Assembly (NCBI GenBank): GCA_041401985.1
Contig: JAWKTE010000022.1
Coordinates: forward strand, 5,532 to 69,531
Source of the DNA: JACKHA01 sp041401985
GTDB taxonomy: Bacteria; Planctomycetota; Phycisphaerae; Phycisphaerales; UBA1924
Length of the DNA: 64,000 nucleotides
Direction of reading: 5' to 3'
Part shown: positions 1-7,619 of the stretch, in pieces
Layout of the letters: each line of letters begins with the position of its first letter
Numbering within the stretch: position 1 is the first letter of the stretch
The notes under the pieces: model-generated
What the model was told of the DNA's origin: nothing
Databases searched by the model: none
What the model saw: the letters and a program-made list of their open reading frames with translations, nothing else
Translations under genes and position numbers: made by a program

Positions 1-380
1 CGCTCGGCTAGGCGGGCCACCTGCAGTTCCAGGCGTTTGATCTCGCGGAGGACGCGGTTGCGGTGGATCTGCATCCAGAACCACGCCTTGATCATGCCCA
101 TGGCGCTCATGAGCCAGAGGAAGGCCGCGGCGTAGAAGATCTGCCAGCGCGTCGTTTCGGCGTCGAAGAACCAGACGATGCTGGCGATGGCCAGGGCCAA
201 CATCGCGAGTTGGACGACGATCATGAGTGTGGAGAGGAAGCGGTTCTGGCCGCGGAGGCTGTCGGCCAGGAGCGAGGTGATCGAGTCGCGCTGGCCGCCG
301 GGGTCTTCGGCGAGGGCGTGCTTGATGGCGTCGTCGAGGGTGTTGGTGGTGGGGGGGTTGGGATTGGCGTGCTGGTTCAC
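1..380 (-). CDS. DUF6768 family membrane protein (C-terminus cut by window edge)
   Basis: The visible 126 codons start at a GTG (380-378) that overlaps the stop of the upstream sigma factor gene in the four bases GTGA, so the two are translationally coupled. The protein has a soluble N-terminus (DDAIKHALAEDPG, then SLLADSLRGQNR), two membrane segments around residues 48-66 and 75-95, and a basic coiled tail with RNRVLREIKRLELQVARL. This arrangement matches the DUF6768 proteins that planctomycetes encode next to ECF sigma factors. A membrane-bound partner or anti-sigma role is inference from context; no zinc-binding HxxxCxxC motif is seen. Only the last residues are missing. Confidence 0.75.
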   Translation of the reverse strand, partial: MNQHANPNPPTTNTLDDAIKHALAEDPGGQRDSITSLLADSLRGQNRFLSTLMIVVQLAMLALAIASIVWFFDAETTRWQIFYAAAFLWLMSAMGMIKAWFWMQIHRNRVLREIKRLELQVARLAE

Positions 381-982
381 TGTGTGTCCCTTTCGAGGAT
401 GCGTTTGAGGTCTTTGCGTGCGTGGAACAGGCGGCTCTTGGCCGTGCCGGGTGGGATGGCCAGGGCGCGGGCGATGGCGTCGATGGGCAGGTCGTGGGCG
501 TAGTGCAGGGCGAGGATGGCGCGGCGGTCTGGGCGGAGGCGATCGAGCGCGCGGCGGACGCGGGCTGATGTGATGGCGCGGGACTCGGCGTCGGCGAGGG
601 TTGTGTCGGGTTGGGCTGGGTCGTGGCGCGGGGCGGCTTGGTGGGGCGCGGTGGGTGCGCCGGGCGCGTTGGAGTGGAACGGTTGCTGGCGGGCGCGCTC
701 GCGTGTGCGGGCGCGGATCCAGTCGCTGGATTTGTGCGCGACGATGCGCATGGCCCAGGCGGGGAAGGCGGCGGGGTCGTCGAGGGCCGCCAGGCCGCGG
801 GCGATGGCGATCATGGCGAGTTGGGCGACGTCGGCGGCGTCGGGCGAGTTGCACAGGTCGCGGGCCCGGGCGAGCAGGCGCGGGGCCCAGCGTTCGAGCA
901 GGAGGTGCAGGGCGCGGCGGTCGCCGTCCTGGGCTTGCAGGACGAGGAGTTCGTCGAGGATCTGTTGGGCGGAGCGTGGCAT
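377..982 (-). CDS. ECF-type RNA polymerase sigma factor
   Basis: A 201-residue sigma-70 family protein. Region 2 lies at about residues 15-90 (SPDAADVAQLAMIAIARG, then PAWAMRIVAHKSSDWIRAR). A proline-rich linker follows, and region 4 lies at about 140-195 (LRPDRRAILALHYAHDLPID and the helix-turn-helix AIPPGTAKSRLFHARKDL). I chose the ATG at 982 because the preceding frame is low-complexity proline/arginine. The gene is coupled to the downstream DUF6768 gene by a 4-bp overlap, typical of planctomycete sigma-factor operons. The regulon cannot be told from the sequence. Confidence 0.85.
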   Translation of the reverse strand: MPRSAQQILDELLVLQAQDGDRRALHLLLERWAPRLLARARDLCNSPDAADVAQLAMIAIARGLAALDDPAAFPAWAMRIVAHKSSDWIRARTRERARQQPFHSNAPGAPTAPHQAAPRHDPAQPDTTLADAESRAITSARVRRALDRLRPDRRAILALHYAHDLPIDAIARALAIPPGTAKSRLFHARKDLKRILERDTQ

Positions 983-1041
983 GGCGACCTTCTGGGGGTA
1001 TGGTCGCCGGGGAGGGGTGGGGGGTTCAAGCCATGAACCGG

Positions 1042-1419
1042 CTAGTTCAGGCGCTGGTCGTGCGAGTCGGACCAGGCGCGGCGGATCTGGCCCTGGGCGT
1101 CGAGTTCGACGTGGGAACGCTCGGTGCGGATCTCGTCGTGGGGGTCGGGGCGGTGCTCGTGGGTGCGGGTGGTGTGGGTCCAGGTGAGGACGCGGCCGCC
1201 GGCGTCGGTGGGGGCGGTGTGGTCGGGCGGGCCGTAGTGGAGTTCGAGCCAGTCGGCGGGGGCCATGTCGGGGCGGAGGGCGGCGAGGATGTTGGGCGGG
1301 ATGCGGGCGCCCTCGGTGTTGGTGGTGACGGTGCGCTGGCCGGTGGAGCATGCGGCCAGGGGGAGGGCGAGGGCGAGGATCAGGAGGGGTGTGGTTGCGA
1401 TGCGTGGGAGGTGGGGCAT
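1042..1419 (-). CDS. Small lipoprotein, possibly with a SmpA/BamE-like fold
   Basis: 125 residues. The signal peptide has a hydrophobic core and a lipobox ending LPLAAC at about residues 18-23, so the mature protein should be lipidated on Cys23. The remainder (ILAALRPDMAPADWLELHYG, then VLTWTHTTRTHEHR) has the short helix then beta-strand pattern seen in SmpA/BamE-like lipoproteins, which is only a resemblance. The start at 1419 is chosen because the upstream frame is a run of prolines. It lies 59 bp upstream of the sigma factor gene on the same strand and may be co-transcribed. Confidence 0.65.
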   Translation of the reverse strand: MPHLPRIATTPLLILALALPLAACSTGQRTVTTNTEGARIPPNILAALRPDMAPADWLELHYGPPDHTAPTDAGGRVLTWTHTTRTHEHRPDPHDEIRTERSHVELDAQGQIRRAWSDSHDQRLN

Positions 1420-1480
1420 GGAGCGGTGTACCGGTGGGGGAGGGGGAGGAGGCGGAGGGGGGGTGGGCGTGCCCACGCGG

Positions 1481-1699
1481 CTACATGATGCGCAGATCGG
1501 GGATCTCTCGGAAGTCTTCGGGCTTGACGCCGTAGTCGAGCAAGGCCTGCTGCTTGGCCAGGGCCCAGTTGTCCTGGAGATGGTCCTGGAAGGGACCGGG
1601 CTCGCCGGGGCGGAAGGCGAGGACGTAGACGCCCTCGGGATAGGCCTCGAGGACGAGTCGCTCGATGCCGTCGCGGTTGAGGGTTGCTTCGAGGGCCAT
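1481..1699 (-). CDS. Small hypothetical protein (72 aa)
   Basis: I do not recognise this protein. It is acidic, with no signal or membrane segment, and reads like a compact alpha/beta fold: a strand-rich EAYPEGVYVLAFRPGEPGPF followed by a helix with DNWALAKQQALLDYGV and a C-terminal KPEDFREIPDLRIM. The ATG at 1699 is preceded by GGAGAAACC at ribosome-binding distance. Real-gene status rests on the amino-acid composition and the fit between neighbouring same-strand genes. Confidence 0.6.
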   Translation of the reverse strand: MALEATLNRDGIERLVLEAYPEGVYVLAFRPGEPGPFQDHLQDNWALAKQQALLDYGVKPEDFREIPDLRIM

Positions 1700-1737
1700 G
1701 GGGTGGTTTCTCCGTTGCGCCGGAAGTGTCGGAACGC

Positions 1738-2163
1738 TCAGTGGTTGGCGGTGTTCAGGACGAATTGGAAGGTGAGGGTGGCGAAGGCGGTGGCGTGAAG
1801 GAATGAGAAGAGCCACGCGGATTTGACGTAGAGGGGCAAGAGGCCGCGGGGTCGCCAGGTGGCGATGACGGCGGCGCCGAGGGTGGTGATGGGCCAATAG
1901 GCGAGGAGGAGAACGGCGCCGGTCAAGCGGCCGGATAGGTCGTTGCCGGCGTGGCTGGTGAGCGCGACGAGCGCGGCGTCGAGGATCGCGATGGACGCGA
2001 CGGCGGCGATGATGCGCCGGGCGTAGCGACGGTCGGATGCGGGCAGGGGCGGGCCGGGGAGGTTGTCGGTGGCGCGGCAGTCGCGGATGTAGCGGCTGAT
2101 TGCCCAGAGGGAGACAACCAGGAGGGCGACTGCGGTCGGGATGCCGACGGTGTTCCAGAGCAT
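1738..2163 (-). CDS. Hypothetical four-helix integral membrane protein
   Basis: 141 residues with four likely transmembrane helices: about 5-23, 50-68, 80-102 and 112-135. A short basic loop (RYIRDCRATDN) follows the first helix. No family motif is recognised. The start ATG at 2163 is the first in frame. The gene stands 38 bp upstream of the 72-residue hypothetical gene on the same strand. Confidence 0.6.
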   Translation of the reverse strand: MLWNTVGIPTAVALLVVSLWAISRYIRDCRATDNLPGPPLPASDRRYARRIIAAVASIAILDAALVALTSHAGNDLSGRLTGAVLLLAYWPITTLGAAVIATWRPRGLLPLYVKSAWLFSFLHATAFATLTFQFVLNTANH

Positions 2164-2196
2164 GGGTGGCTGCGCGTGGAAGCGATGCGCTTCACT

Positions 2197-2430
2197 TCAT
2201 CGGCTCGATTGGGGCCGCCCGACCTCGTGCCAGTCTGACCGGGCAACGCTCCAGGACTCTTCGCTGGCCGTCAACGCCTCCTCGACGCTGGTGAAGAAGT
2301 GGTCATACTTGCACGGGGCGTCGATGTTCTCGTACAGGAAGAGATACGCGCCGCCGTCGGCTGGCTCGATTTCGAGCCAGCGGATGCCTCGGCGTACTGC
2401 GTCGGGAGGGATCTCGCAGCGGAGTCTCAT
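2197..2430 (-). CDS. Small hypothetical protein (77 aa)
   Basis: A soluble 77-residue protein beginning MRLRCEIPPDAVRRGIRWLE. The core motif GGAYLFLYENIDAPCKYD is followed by a helix EEALTASEESWSVARSDW. The pattern of beta hairpin (Y-L-F-L-Y), then a short helix with EEAL, resembles small planctomycete or immunity-like proteins, but I cannot name a family. The start is the last plausible ATG before the conserved-looking region; the frame continues further upstream in low-complexity sequence, which I left out. Confidence 0.5.
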   Translation of the reverse strand: MRLRCEIPPDAVRRGIRWLEIEPADGGAYLFLYENIDAPCKYDHFFTSVEEALTASEESWSVARSDWHEVGRPQSSR

Positions 2431-2553
2431 GTGGGGGTCGATCGGTTGTTGGCGGGGCCGACTTGCTCTGGAACGCTGAGGGACGACGGCGGCCTGAGTT
2501 GTGGTGCGGGCTTTCGTCGACCCCTCCGGGGTCGTGGGGATCGGGGGCGGTGT

Positions 2554-2573
2554 CCAGGGGCTGAAGCCCCTGG
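2554..2573. repeat. Palindromic element of the CCAGGGGCTGAAGCCCCTGG type
   Basis: A perfect 9-bp inverted repeat with a two-base loop (CCAGGGGCT/GA/AGCCCCTGG), followed by CAACAG. It sits in the 2431-2709 gap between two minus-strand genes and could terminate or stabilise transcripts. Related palindromes recur in other gaps of this window (see the other palindrome entries). Confidence 0.6.
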
Positions 2574-2709
2574 CAACAGTCGTGCGTCCTCCGGGCGGGG
2601 AGTGGGGCGGCACGGTGTCGTTGTGGGCAGTGGGTTGATCGGCACCGAGAAACGCCGTGGGGCCGACGTGTCTCGGTGGCACAGCGGTGGCAAGCCGATG
2701 CCCCATCGA

Positions 2710-3021
2710 TCAGTCCGTCGGGCACGCCGACTCGATGATTCCGGTCGCGATTGTTTTGCCCTCCCACAAGGTGAATGGGGCGCCCACGCGCAGATGGGGT
2801 CTGGCCAGCTTGATCATCAGAAACGAGATCGGAATGGACTTCGTTTCTCCGGGCCAGACCGATCCGATGCCCCGCAGGTCGAGCAGGCAGTCGAAGTTTG
2901 CACCGTCGATCTGGAACACGCACTTGTGGTGTTCCCTGACCAGCGGCTGTTGGCGACCGCCATGCTCGGGGCGTGCGAAGGCAACGCGGCCAACGATGTC
3001 CATCGGTCCCGTCGGCGCCAT
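2710..3021 (-). CDS. Stand-alone EF-Tu domain III-like protein
   Basis: 103 residues. The layout recalls the C-terminal barrel of EF-Tu: a loop with GPMDIVGRVAFARPEHGGR, an alternating beta pattern, then MIKLARPHLRVGAPFTLWEG and KTIATGIIES. This parallels the FAIREGGRTVGAGVV end of EF-Tu. No GTPase domain is attached. Small EF-Tu-C-like proteins exist in bacteria with unknown function. The assignment is from motif resemblance, so moderate. It lies 41 bp downstream of rho on the same strand. Confidence 0.5.
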   Translation of the reverse strand: MAPTGPMDIVGRVAFARPEHGGRQQPLVREHHKCVFQIDGANFDCLLDLRGIGSVWPGETKSIPISFLMIKLARPHLRVGAPFTLWEGKTIATGIIESACPTD

Positions 3022-3062
3022 CGGCTGCTCCGTGGTTCAAGCGTGTGACGACGGTGGGTGAG

Positions 3063-4412
3063 TCAATCCTCCGCCCGCGCCGGCGTCTGCGCCGTCGAGC
3101 CCACCAGCCCTGCATTCGTCGGGAAGCGTTGCAGCGCGGCGAGGAGTTGTTCGACCTGCTGGGGCGGGGGCATCTGGAGCATGCGGCGGCGGAGGGCCGT
3201 CATGGTTTTGAGTTCCTGCTCGTTGAGCAGCAGGTCCTCTTTGCGGGTGCCGCTGGCGGCGAGGTTGATGGCGGGGAAGAGGCGGCGCTCGGCGATCTTG
3301 CGGTCGAGGATGAGTTCCATGTTGCCGGTGCCCTTGAACTCCTCGAAGATGACCTGGTCGCCGGCCGAGCCGGTGTCGACCAGGCACGAGGCGATGATGG
3401 TGAGGCTGCCGGCGTCCTCGGTGTTGCGTGCGGCGCCGAAGATGGCGCGCGGGATCTCCATGGCCTTGGCGTCGATGCCGCCGGTGAGGGTGCGCCCGCT
3501 GCTGGCGTGGCGGCCCGAGCGGTTGAAGGCGCGCCCGAGGCGGGTGAGCGAGTCGAGGATGACCACGACGTGCTTGCCGGCCTCGACCATGCGCTTGGCG
3601 CGTTCGAGGGCCATGAGGCTGACCGCGACGTGGCGCTCGGTGTCGTGGTCGTTGGAGGAGGCGATGATCTGGACGCGGGCGGGGTCCCAGGGCTGGTCGG
3701 TCCCGGAGGCCGCGGCTTTCATGGCGGACTCGATGAGTTCGTCCTCGGCGGCGGGGACGTGGTGCTCGGCGGCGCCGTTGCTTGAAGGCTCCGCGGCCGG
3801 GGCCGGATTTACGGCGGCTTCGAGCGTGCGCGGCTTCTTGGATTGCCCGAACGAGCGGCGGAACTCGGTGACTTCTTCCGGGCGTTCGTCGATGAGCAGC
3901 AGGACGACCTGGGTGTCGGGGTGGTTGCGCAGGACGGCGGTGGCGATGTCCTTGAGCAGGGTGGTCTTGCCGGCCTTGGGGGGGCTGACGATCAGGCCGC
4001 GCTGCCCGCGACCGATGGGGCAGAACAGGTCGATGAGGCGGCAGGAGACGGGGCAGCCGGGGTACTCGAGCGTGAGTCGCGGCTGGGGGTCGATGACGGT
4101 GAGGTCCTCGAAGCGCTTGGAGCGGGCGTAGGCGTCGGGCTCGCGTCCTTCGATGGCGAGGATCTGCTCGACGACGGGGCGTGTGCGGACGGGGCCGCGA
4201 TGGCGTCGGCTGCGGCGCGGGGCGCGGTCGACAACCTCGACGGTGACCTCGAGGCCGGGTCGGAGGTTGAAGCGCTGGCCAAGTTCGGGGGGCAGCAGCG
4301 GGTCGTCTGGCCTGTGGACCATGACGTTGCTGACGACCTGGCGGACGCGGGCCTCGGCCCGGTCCGGCCACTCGATAATGCCTGTGAGGGTTCGTCCTGA
4401 GAGCGTTGGCAT
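3063..4412 (-). CDS. rho: Transcription termination factor Rho
   Basis: 449-residue hexameric RNA helicase. A shortened RNA-binding cold-shock-like domain lies at about 1-75 (RTLTGIIEWPDRAEARVRQ, FNLRPGLEV). The P-loop PPKAGKTT is at about 144-151. A Q-loop region LLLIDERPEEVTEFRR and an R-loop region RTLTGGIDAKAMEIPRA follow. The usual N-terminal helical Rho_N part is missing. An extra alanine/proline-rich stretch of about 55 residues (about 187-246) sits between EFRRSFG and VQIIASSNDHD. The ATG at 4412 has AGGGA upstream; a GTG 21 bases earlier is an alternative start. Confidence 0.95.
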   Translation of the reverse strand: MPTLSGRTLTGIIEWPDRAEARVRQVVSNVMVHRPDDPLLPPELGQRFNLRPGLEVTVEVVDRAPRRSRRHRGPVRTRPVVEQILAIEGREPDAYARSKRFEDLTVIDPQPRLTLEYPGCPVSCRLIDLFCPIGRGQRGLIVSPPKAGKTTLLKDIATAVLRNHPDTQVVLLLIDERPEEVTEFRRSFGQSKKPRTLEAAVNPAPAAEPSSNGAAEHHVPAAEDELIESAMKAAASGTDQPWDPARVQIIASSNDHDTERHVAVSLMALERAKRMVEAGKHVVVILDSLTRLGRAFNRSGRHASSGRTLTGGIDAKAMEIPRAIFGAARNTEDAGSLTIIASCLVDTGSAGDQVIFEEFKGTGNMELILDRKIAERRLFPAINLAASGTRKEDLLLNEQELKTMTALRRRMLQMPPPQQVEQLLAALQRFPTNAGLVGSTAQTPARAED

Positions 4413-5010
4413 CGACCATCCCTGGGGGATCACGCGGGGCGCGATCCCGAGACTGCCGGTCCGGTGCCCCGATCGGGGTCACGGGCGCGGCGTTTGGACT
4501 TGTTCGCGGGTGACCGCGAGTAGCGGCCGCGGGCGGCACCGAACCGGGTGAACCCCCGCTTGGAGGCGGGTGCGGGTCGGGGCGCGGATCGCGGCGGCGT
4601 TTCAATCAGCACGCCGATCTGGCCCCGGTGTGTGGGGGCGGATCAGCCGGACATCGATCGGGGCTCGGCGAGGTGCGGAGCGTGGACTCGGGCGTCGCGA
4701 TCCAGCCTGGTGAGAGCCTTGGCGTTGGGGCTGATCTGGCCTGTTGGGGCCATGCGGGCCTTGGAGCCACGGCAGCGGCGCGGCCCTTTGGGGCGGCGGG
4801 CTGGGCGTCGCGGGTTGTCAGTGCCTCGGGGATTCCAGGGGGCCCAACGCGGGGCCGCGATGATTCGGTTCCTGGGTCCGACTGGGGCAGTATACGCGAA
4901 ACGTGGTCCGGCGGTGCCGGGAGATTTGGCGAAATCCGGGTGAAGGCGGGGAAGGGTCCGGGAGGCGGCGTGGCGTTGGCGGGGCCGGATCGCGGCGGGG
5001 CGGGTGCGGC
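4413..5010. other. Non-coding gap upstream of rho
   Basis: No convincing reading frame is seen; the short arginine-rich frames here look like GC-rich shadows. On the minus strand a TATACT hexamer (4894-4889) stands out in otherwise GC-rich DNA and could be a -10 box for rho, giving a leader of about 470 nt. No matching -35 box is evident. Confidence 0.4.
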
Positions 5011-5298
5011 TCAGGCGGCCCAGGGGCGGTCGTCGTCGCCGTCTTCGCGCCGCTGGCGGGCGAAGTGGTCGAAGGGCAGGGGGGCCAGCAGGTCGGCCAG
5101 TTCGTCCAGGTTTTTCTGGACGTCGGTCATGGCCTGCTCGACCTGGCGGATGGAATCGGCCTTGGCGCGGGTGGGGCGGATCTCGCTCACGCGGCCTGCG
5201 TCGTCGCCATGGCGCGAGACGCGTCGGACGCGGTCGGTTGGGAACGGGATGATGTCGCGGTTGCGGTCCCGATCGTCGACCAGTCGCAGCCTGGGCAT
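5011..5298 (-). CDS. Hypothetical coiled-coil protein (95 aa)
   Basis: A soluble, charged 95-residue protein. The basic N-terminal half (MPRLRLVDDRDRNRDIIPFP) precedes a helical coiled-coil stretch at about 48-75 (SIRQVEQAMTDVQKNLDELA) and an acidic end with EDGDDDRPWAA. I do not recognise a family. It is divergent from gmk, with a 324-bp gap between them. The start ATG at 5298 precedes the first plausible protein sequence and has GGGGAG upstream. Confidence 0.6.
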   Translation of the reverse strand: MPRLRLVDDRDRNRDIIPFPTDRVRRVSRHGDDAGRVSEIRPTRAKADSIRQVEQAMTDVQKNLDELADLLAPLPFDHFARQRREDGDDDRPWAA

Positions 5299-5622
5299 GT
5301 GGCTCCCCTCGCGTGGCACCGAGCGAGGGATTCCATCGGTTGTCTGGGGCGGTGCGCTCAGCACGATGTTCGGTGCCGCAAAGCCCGCGCCGGTTTCCGG
5401 GGCCGCGGGATGCGCACAGCCTTCGCAGTGTCGCGCGGGCGCAACATCTGCGGACGTTGGGGGGGGGGAGACTCGGACGTTTGGAATCGGACGTGGATGG
5501 AAGCGTTCTGACCGGCAACCGCTTGATCGCGTGGCGGCCCGGAGCCGCGGCGGCGGCACCCGCGGCGGGGTGCTGGTGCCCGTTGGTCCCGTTGTGGCCG
5601 GCGGGGGCGGTACGCTTGGGCC
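5299..5622. other. Divergent intergenic region before gmk
   Basis: 324 bp between the divergent coiled-coil gene and gmk. It must hold both promoters, but I see no clear -10/-35 pair or operator. Confidence 0.3.
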
Positions 5623-6228
5623 ATGCCGGAGCACCGACTCTCGACGGACACCGATGACGGGCTGCTGCTGATCATCAGCGGGCCGAGCGGGGTGGGCAAG
5701 ACGACGATCACGCGGGGGGTGGAGCGTTCGATCCCCGGCGCGGTGTTCTCGGTCTCGGCGACGACGCGGGCCCGGACGCCGGCGGACGTGGAGGGGGTGG
5801 ACTACCACTTCGTGACGCCTGAAGAGTTCGAGCGGATGGTGGGGGAGTCGGCGTTTCTGGAGCACGCGGGGGTGTTCGGGAAGCGGTACGGCACGCCGCG
5901 GGCGTGGGTGGAGGAGCAACTGGCCCGCGGGCGGCTGGTGATCCTGGAGATCGACGTGCAGGGGGCGATGCAGGTGAAGGCGAAGGTGCCCGATGCGTTC
6001 GCGGTGTTCATCCTGCCGCCGAGCGAGGAGGCGCTGCTGGAGCGTCTGCGGGCGCGGAAGCGCGAGGGGGAGGAGGCGATCCAGAAGCGGTTCGCCGAGG
6101 CGCGGCGTGAGATCGAGCAGGCGCGGTCGAGCGGGGTGTACGACGCGTATGTGGTGAACCGGGATGTGCACGAGGCGATCGAGGAGGCGGTGGGGCTGAT
6201 CGAACAGCGGCGGGGGGCGAGGCGGTAG
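5623..6228 (+). CDS. gmk: Guanylate kinase
   Basis: 201 residues, the normal family length. It phosphorylates GMP to GDP with ATP in purine nucleotide synthesis. The P-loop GPSGVGKTT is at about 20-28. The GMP-binding segment is SVSATTRARTPADVEGVDYH, followed by FLEHAGVFGKRYGTP and the lid-region arginines (LRARKREGEEAIQKRFAEAR). The ATG at 5623 opens the frame. Two palindromic repeats directly follow the stop codon and probably serve as the transcript end. Confidence 0.95.
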   Translation: MPEHRLSTDTDDGLLLIISGPSGVGKTTITRGVERSIPGAVFSVSATTRARTPADVEGVDYHFVTPEEFERMVGESAFLEHAGVFGKRYGTPRAWVEEQLARGRLVILEIDVQGAMQVKAKVPDAFAVFILPPSEEALLERLRARKREGEEAIQKRFAEARREIEQARSSGVYDAYVVNRDVHEAIEEAVGLIEQRRGARR

Positions 6229-6233
6229 AGGGT

Positions 6234-6298
6234 CCGGGGCGGGGACGCCCCGGCTCGCAGGGGCATGTTTGAACCGGGGCGGGGACGCCCCGGCTCGC
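6234..6298. repeat. Two copies of a GC palindrome (CCGGGGCGGGGACGCCCCGG)
   Basis: The 25-bp element, a GC hairpin ending CTCGC, occurs at 6234-6258 and again at 6274-6298, separated by 15 bp. It lies between the converging gmk and dockerin-protein genes. It may act as a bidirectional terminator and is one member of the dispersed palindrome family in this window. Confidence 0.6.
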
Positions 6299-6332
6299 GC
6301 GCGATGGAGCACCGTGCGCCAGGAAACAGCAG

Positions 6333-6361
6333 AGGGGGAGGACCACGTTGGCCCTCCCCCT
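6333..6361 (-). terminator. Hairpin downstream of the first dockerin-tailed gene
   Basis: Inverted repeat GGGGGAGG/CCTCCCCC (6334-6341 with 6353-6360) about 48 bp after the minus-strand stop at 6409. No long U-tract follows, so termination strength is uncertain. Confidence 0.45.
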
Positions 6362-6408
6362 CCACGCACTGAGTCGGTGGTTGGTTCGCGTTGCGCCGCT
6401 GGCGCGAT

Positions 6409-7431
6409 TCAGCAGCCCTGGGCGTAGACGGTCAGGTAGTAGAAGAAGTCCTCGTTGTTGATCACGCCGTCGGGCACGCCGTAGCCAGGGGTGCCGGCGA
6501 CGGCGGAGGTGGTCATGTCGGCGATGGCGGCGTTGCCGGCGGTGAACTGGGCGAGGTAGTAGAAGAAGTCCTCGTTGCCGACGACGCCGTTGGGCACGCC
6601 GTAGCCCGCCAGGCCCGGGACCGAGCCGGTGGTGAGGTCGGGCGGGCAGGTGGGGCTGTCCTGGAGGGCGATGGCCTGTGTGTCGACGGGGACCTGGAGT
6701 TCGCTCAGAACAGCGCCGGTGTCGGGGTCGAGGGTGATGATGCGCCGGTCGCTGGTGGTGATGAGCAGGTTGCCGCTGTCGGCGACGATGTTTGTGGGCT
6801 GGGCACTGACGAACCAGGCGCCCAGGAGGAAGCCGTTGATGAACTCGAAGTGGGCGACGATGCCGTTGTTGTCGACGCCCCAGAGTTCGTTGCCGACGAA
6901 GGCGAGGCCCTGGATCTGGCCGATGCACCCGCAGGCGGCGTAGGAGAACGCGCCGCTCGCGCCGGCGGAGCGGTAGACGCCGCCGAGCCCGCCGATGAAC
7001 AGGTCGTCGCCGTGGGTCACCATGGCGTGGACGCCGATGGGGGCGGTGAACTGGGTGATCAGGGCGCCGGAAACGGGGTCGACGCGCTGGATGCGGCCGT
7101 CGGTGTCGGCCACGAGGAGGTTGGCGTTGTGCATGGCCAGCGCGCTGGCGTCGAGCGTGGTGTTGAACGCGCCGAGGACCTGGCCGGTCTGGGCGTCGAG
7201 GCGGTAGATGGAGCCGGCGTTGGTGCCGAGGTAGAGCACGTCGTCGCTGACGATCATGGAGTCGATAGGACCGCCGCAGGTGCCGAAGAAGCCGGGTGCG
7301 CCGGCGGGGAGTTCGACCTTGTTGACCACCCCGAAGTGGCCGCCGACGAGCACGGTGCCGGCCTGGGCGGCGGAGACGAGGGCGAGGGCGAGGGTGGCGG
7401 CGAGGGCAGGCACGAGGGTTCGTGTGGTCAT
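6409..7431 (-). CDS. Secreted propeller-like protein with Gly-Cys dockerin tail
   Basis: 340 residues. A signal peptide (LVPALAATLALALVSAAQA) precedes a WD/PQQ-like repeat region (GSIYRLDAQTGQVLGAF, GRIQRVDPVSGALIT, RRIITLDPDTGAVLSEL), probably a beta-propeller. The tail holds two dockerin-like units, each DLTT/DMTT-x-YGVP-(N/D)G-x-N(E)DFFYYL, and ends YAQGC. I recall such tails being called GC-type dockerins in Phycisphaerales. The function of the propeller is unknown. It is the first of six same-strand genes with this tail. Confidence 0.8.
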   Translation of the reverse strand: MTTRTLVPALAATLALALVSAAQAGTVLVGGHFGVVNKVELPAGAPGFFGTCGGPIDSMIVSDDVLYLGTNAGSIYRLDAQTGQVLGAFNTTLDASALAMHNANLLVADTDGRIQRVDPVSGALITQFTAPIGVHAMVTHGDDLFIGGLGGVYRSAGASGAFSYAACGCIGQIQGLAFVGNELWGVDNNGIVAHFEFINGFLLGAWFVSAQPTNIVADSGNLLITTSDRRIITLDPDTGAVLSELQVPVDTQAIALQDSPTCPPDLTTGSVPGLAGYGVPNGVVGNEDFFYYLAQFTAGNAAIADMTTSAVAGTPGYGVPDGVINNEDFFYYLTVYAQGC

Positions 7432-7555
7432 GGCGGTCCTTTCTCGGGTGGTCGGCGTCGCGTTCCCGCGTCGTCGCGTGCGGCCCAGTGCGGCCGAACT
7501 CGGGCTGTGCGTGCCGGTACTGATGTCGCGCCGGGGCGGGCGGCTTGCGGGCGCG

Positions 7556-7588
7556 AAAAAAAGGGGGAGGGCCCGAAGGCCCTCCCCC
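7556..7588 (-). terminator. Intrinsic terminator
   Basis: Stem GGGGGAGGGCC/GGCCCTCCCCC (7563-7588), with seven A residues (7556-7562) on the plus strand that become a U-tract on the minus strand. It follows the gene ending at 7620. Confidence 0.8.
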
Positions 7589-7619
7589 GATCTCGCGGCA
7601 GGGAATGGGAGCGCGCGGA

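Noticed and set aside
4430..4612. Arginine-rich short frame upstream of rho on the minus strand
   Set aside because: No plausible composition, no ribosome binding site; probably non-coding leader.
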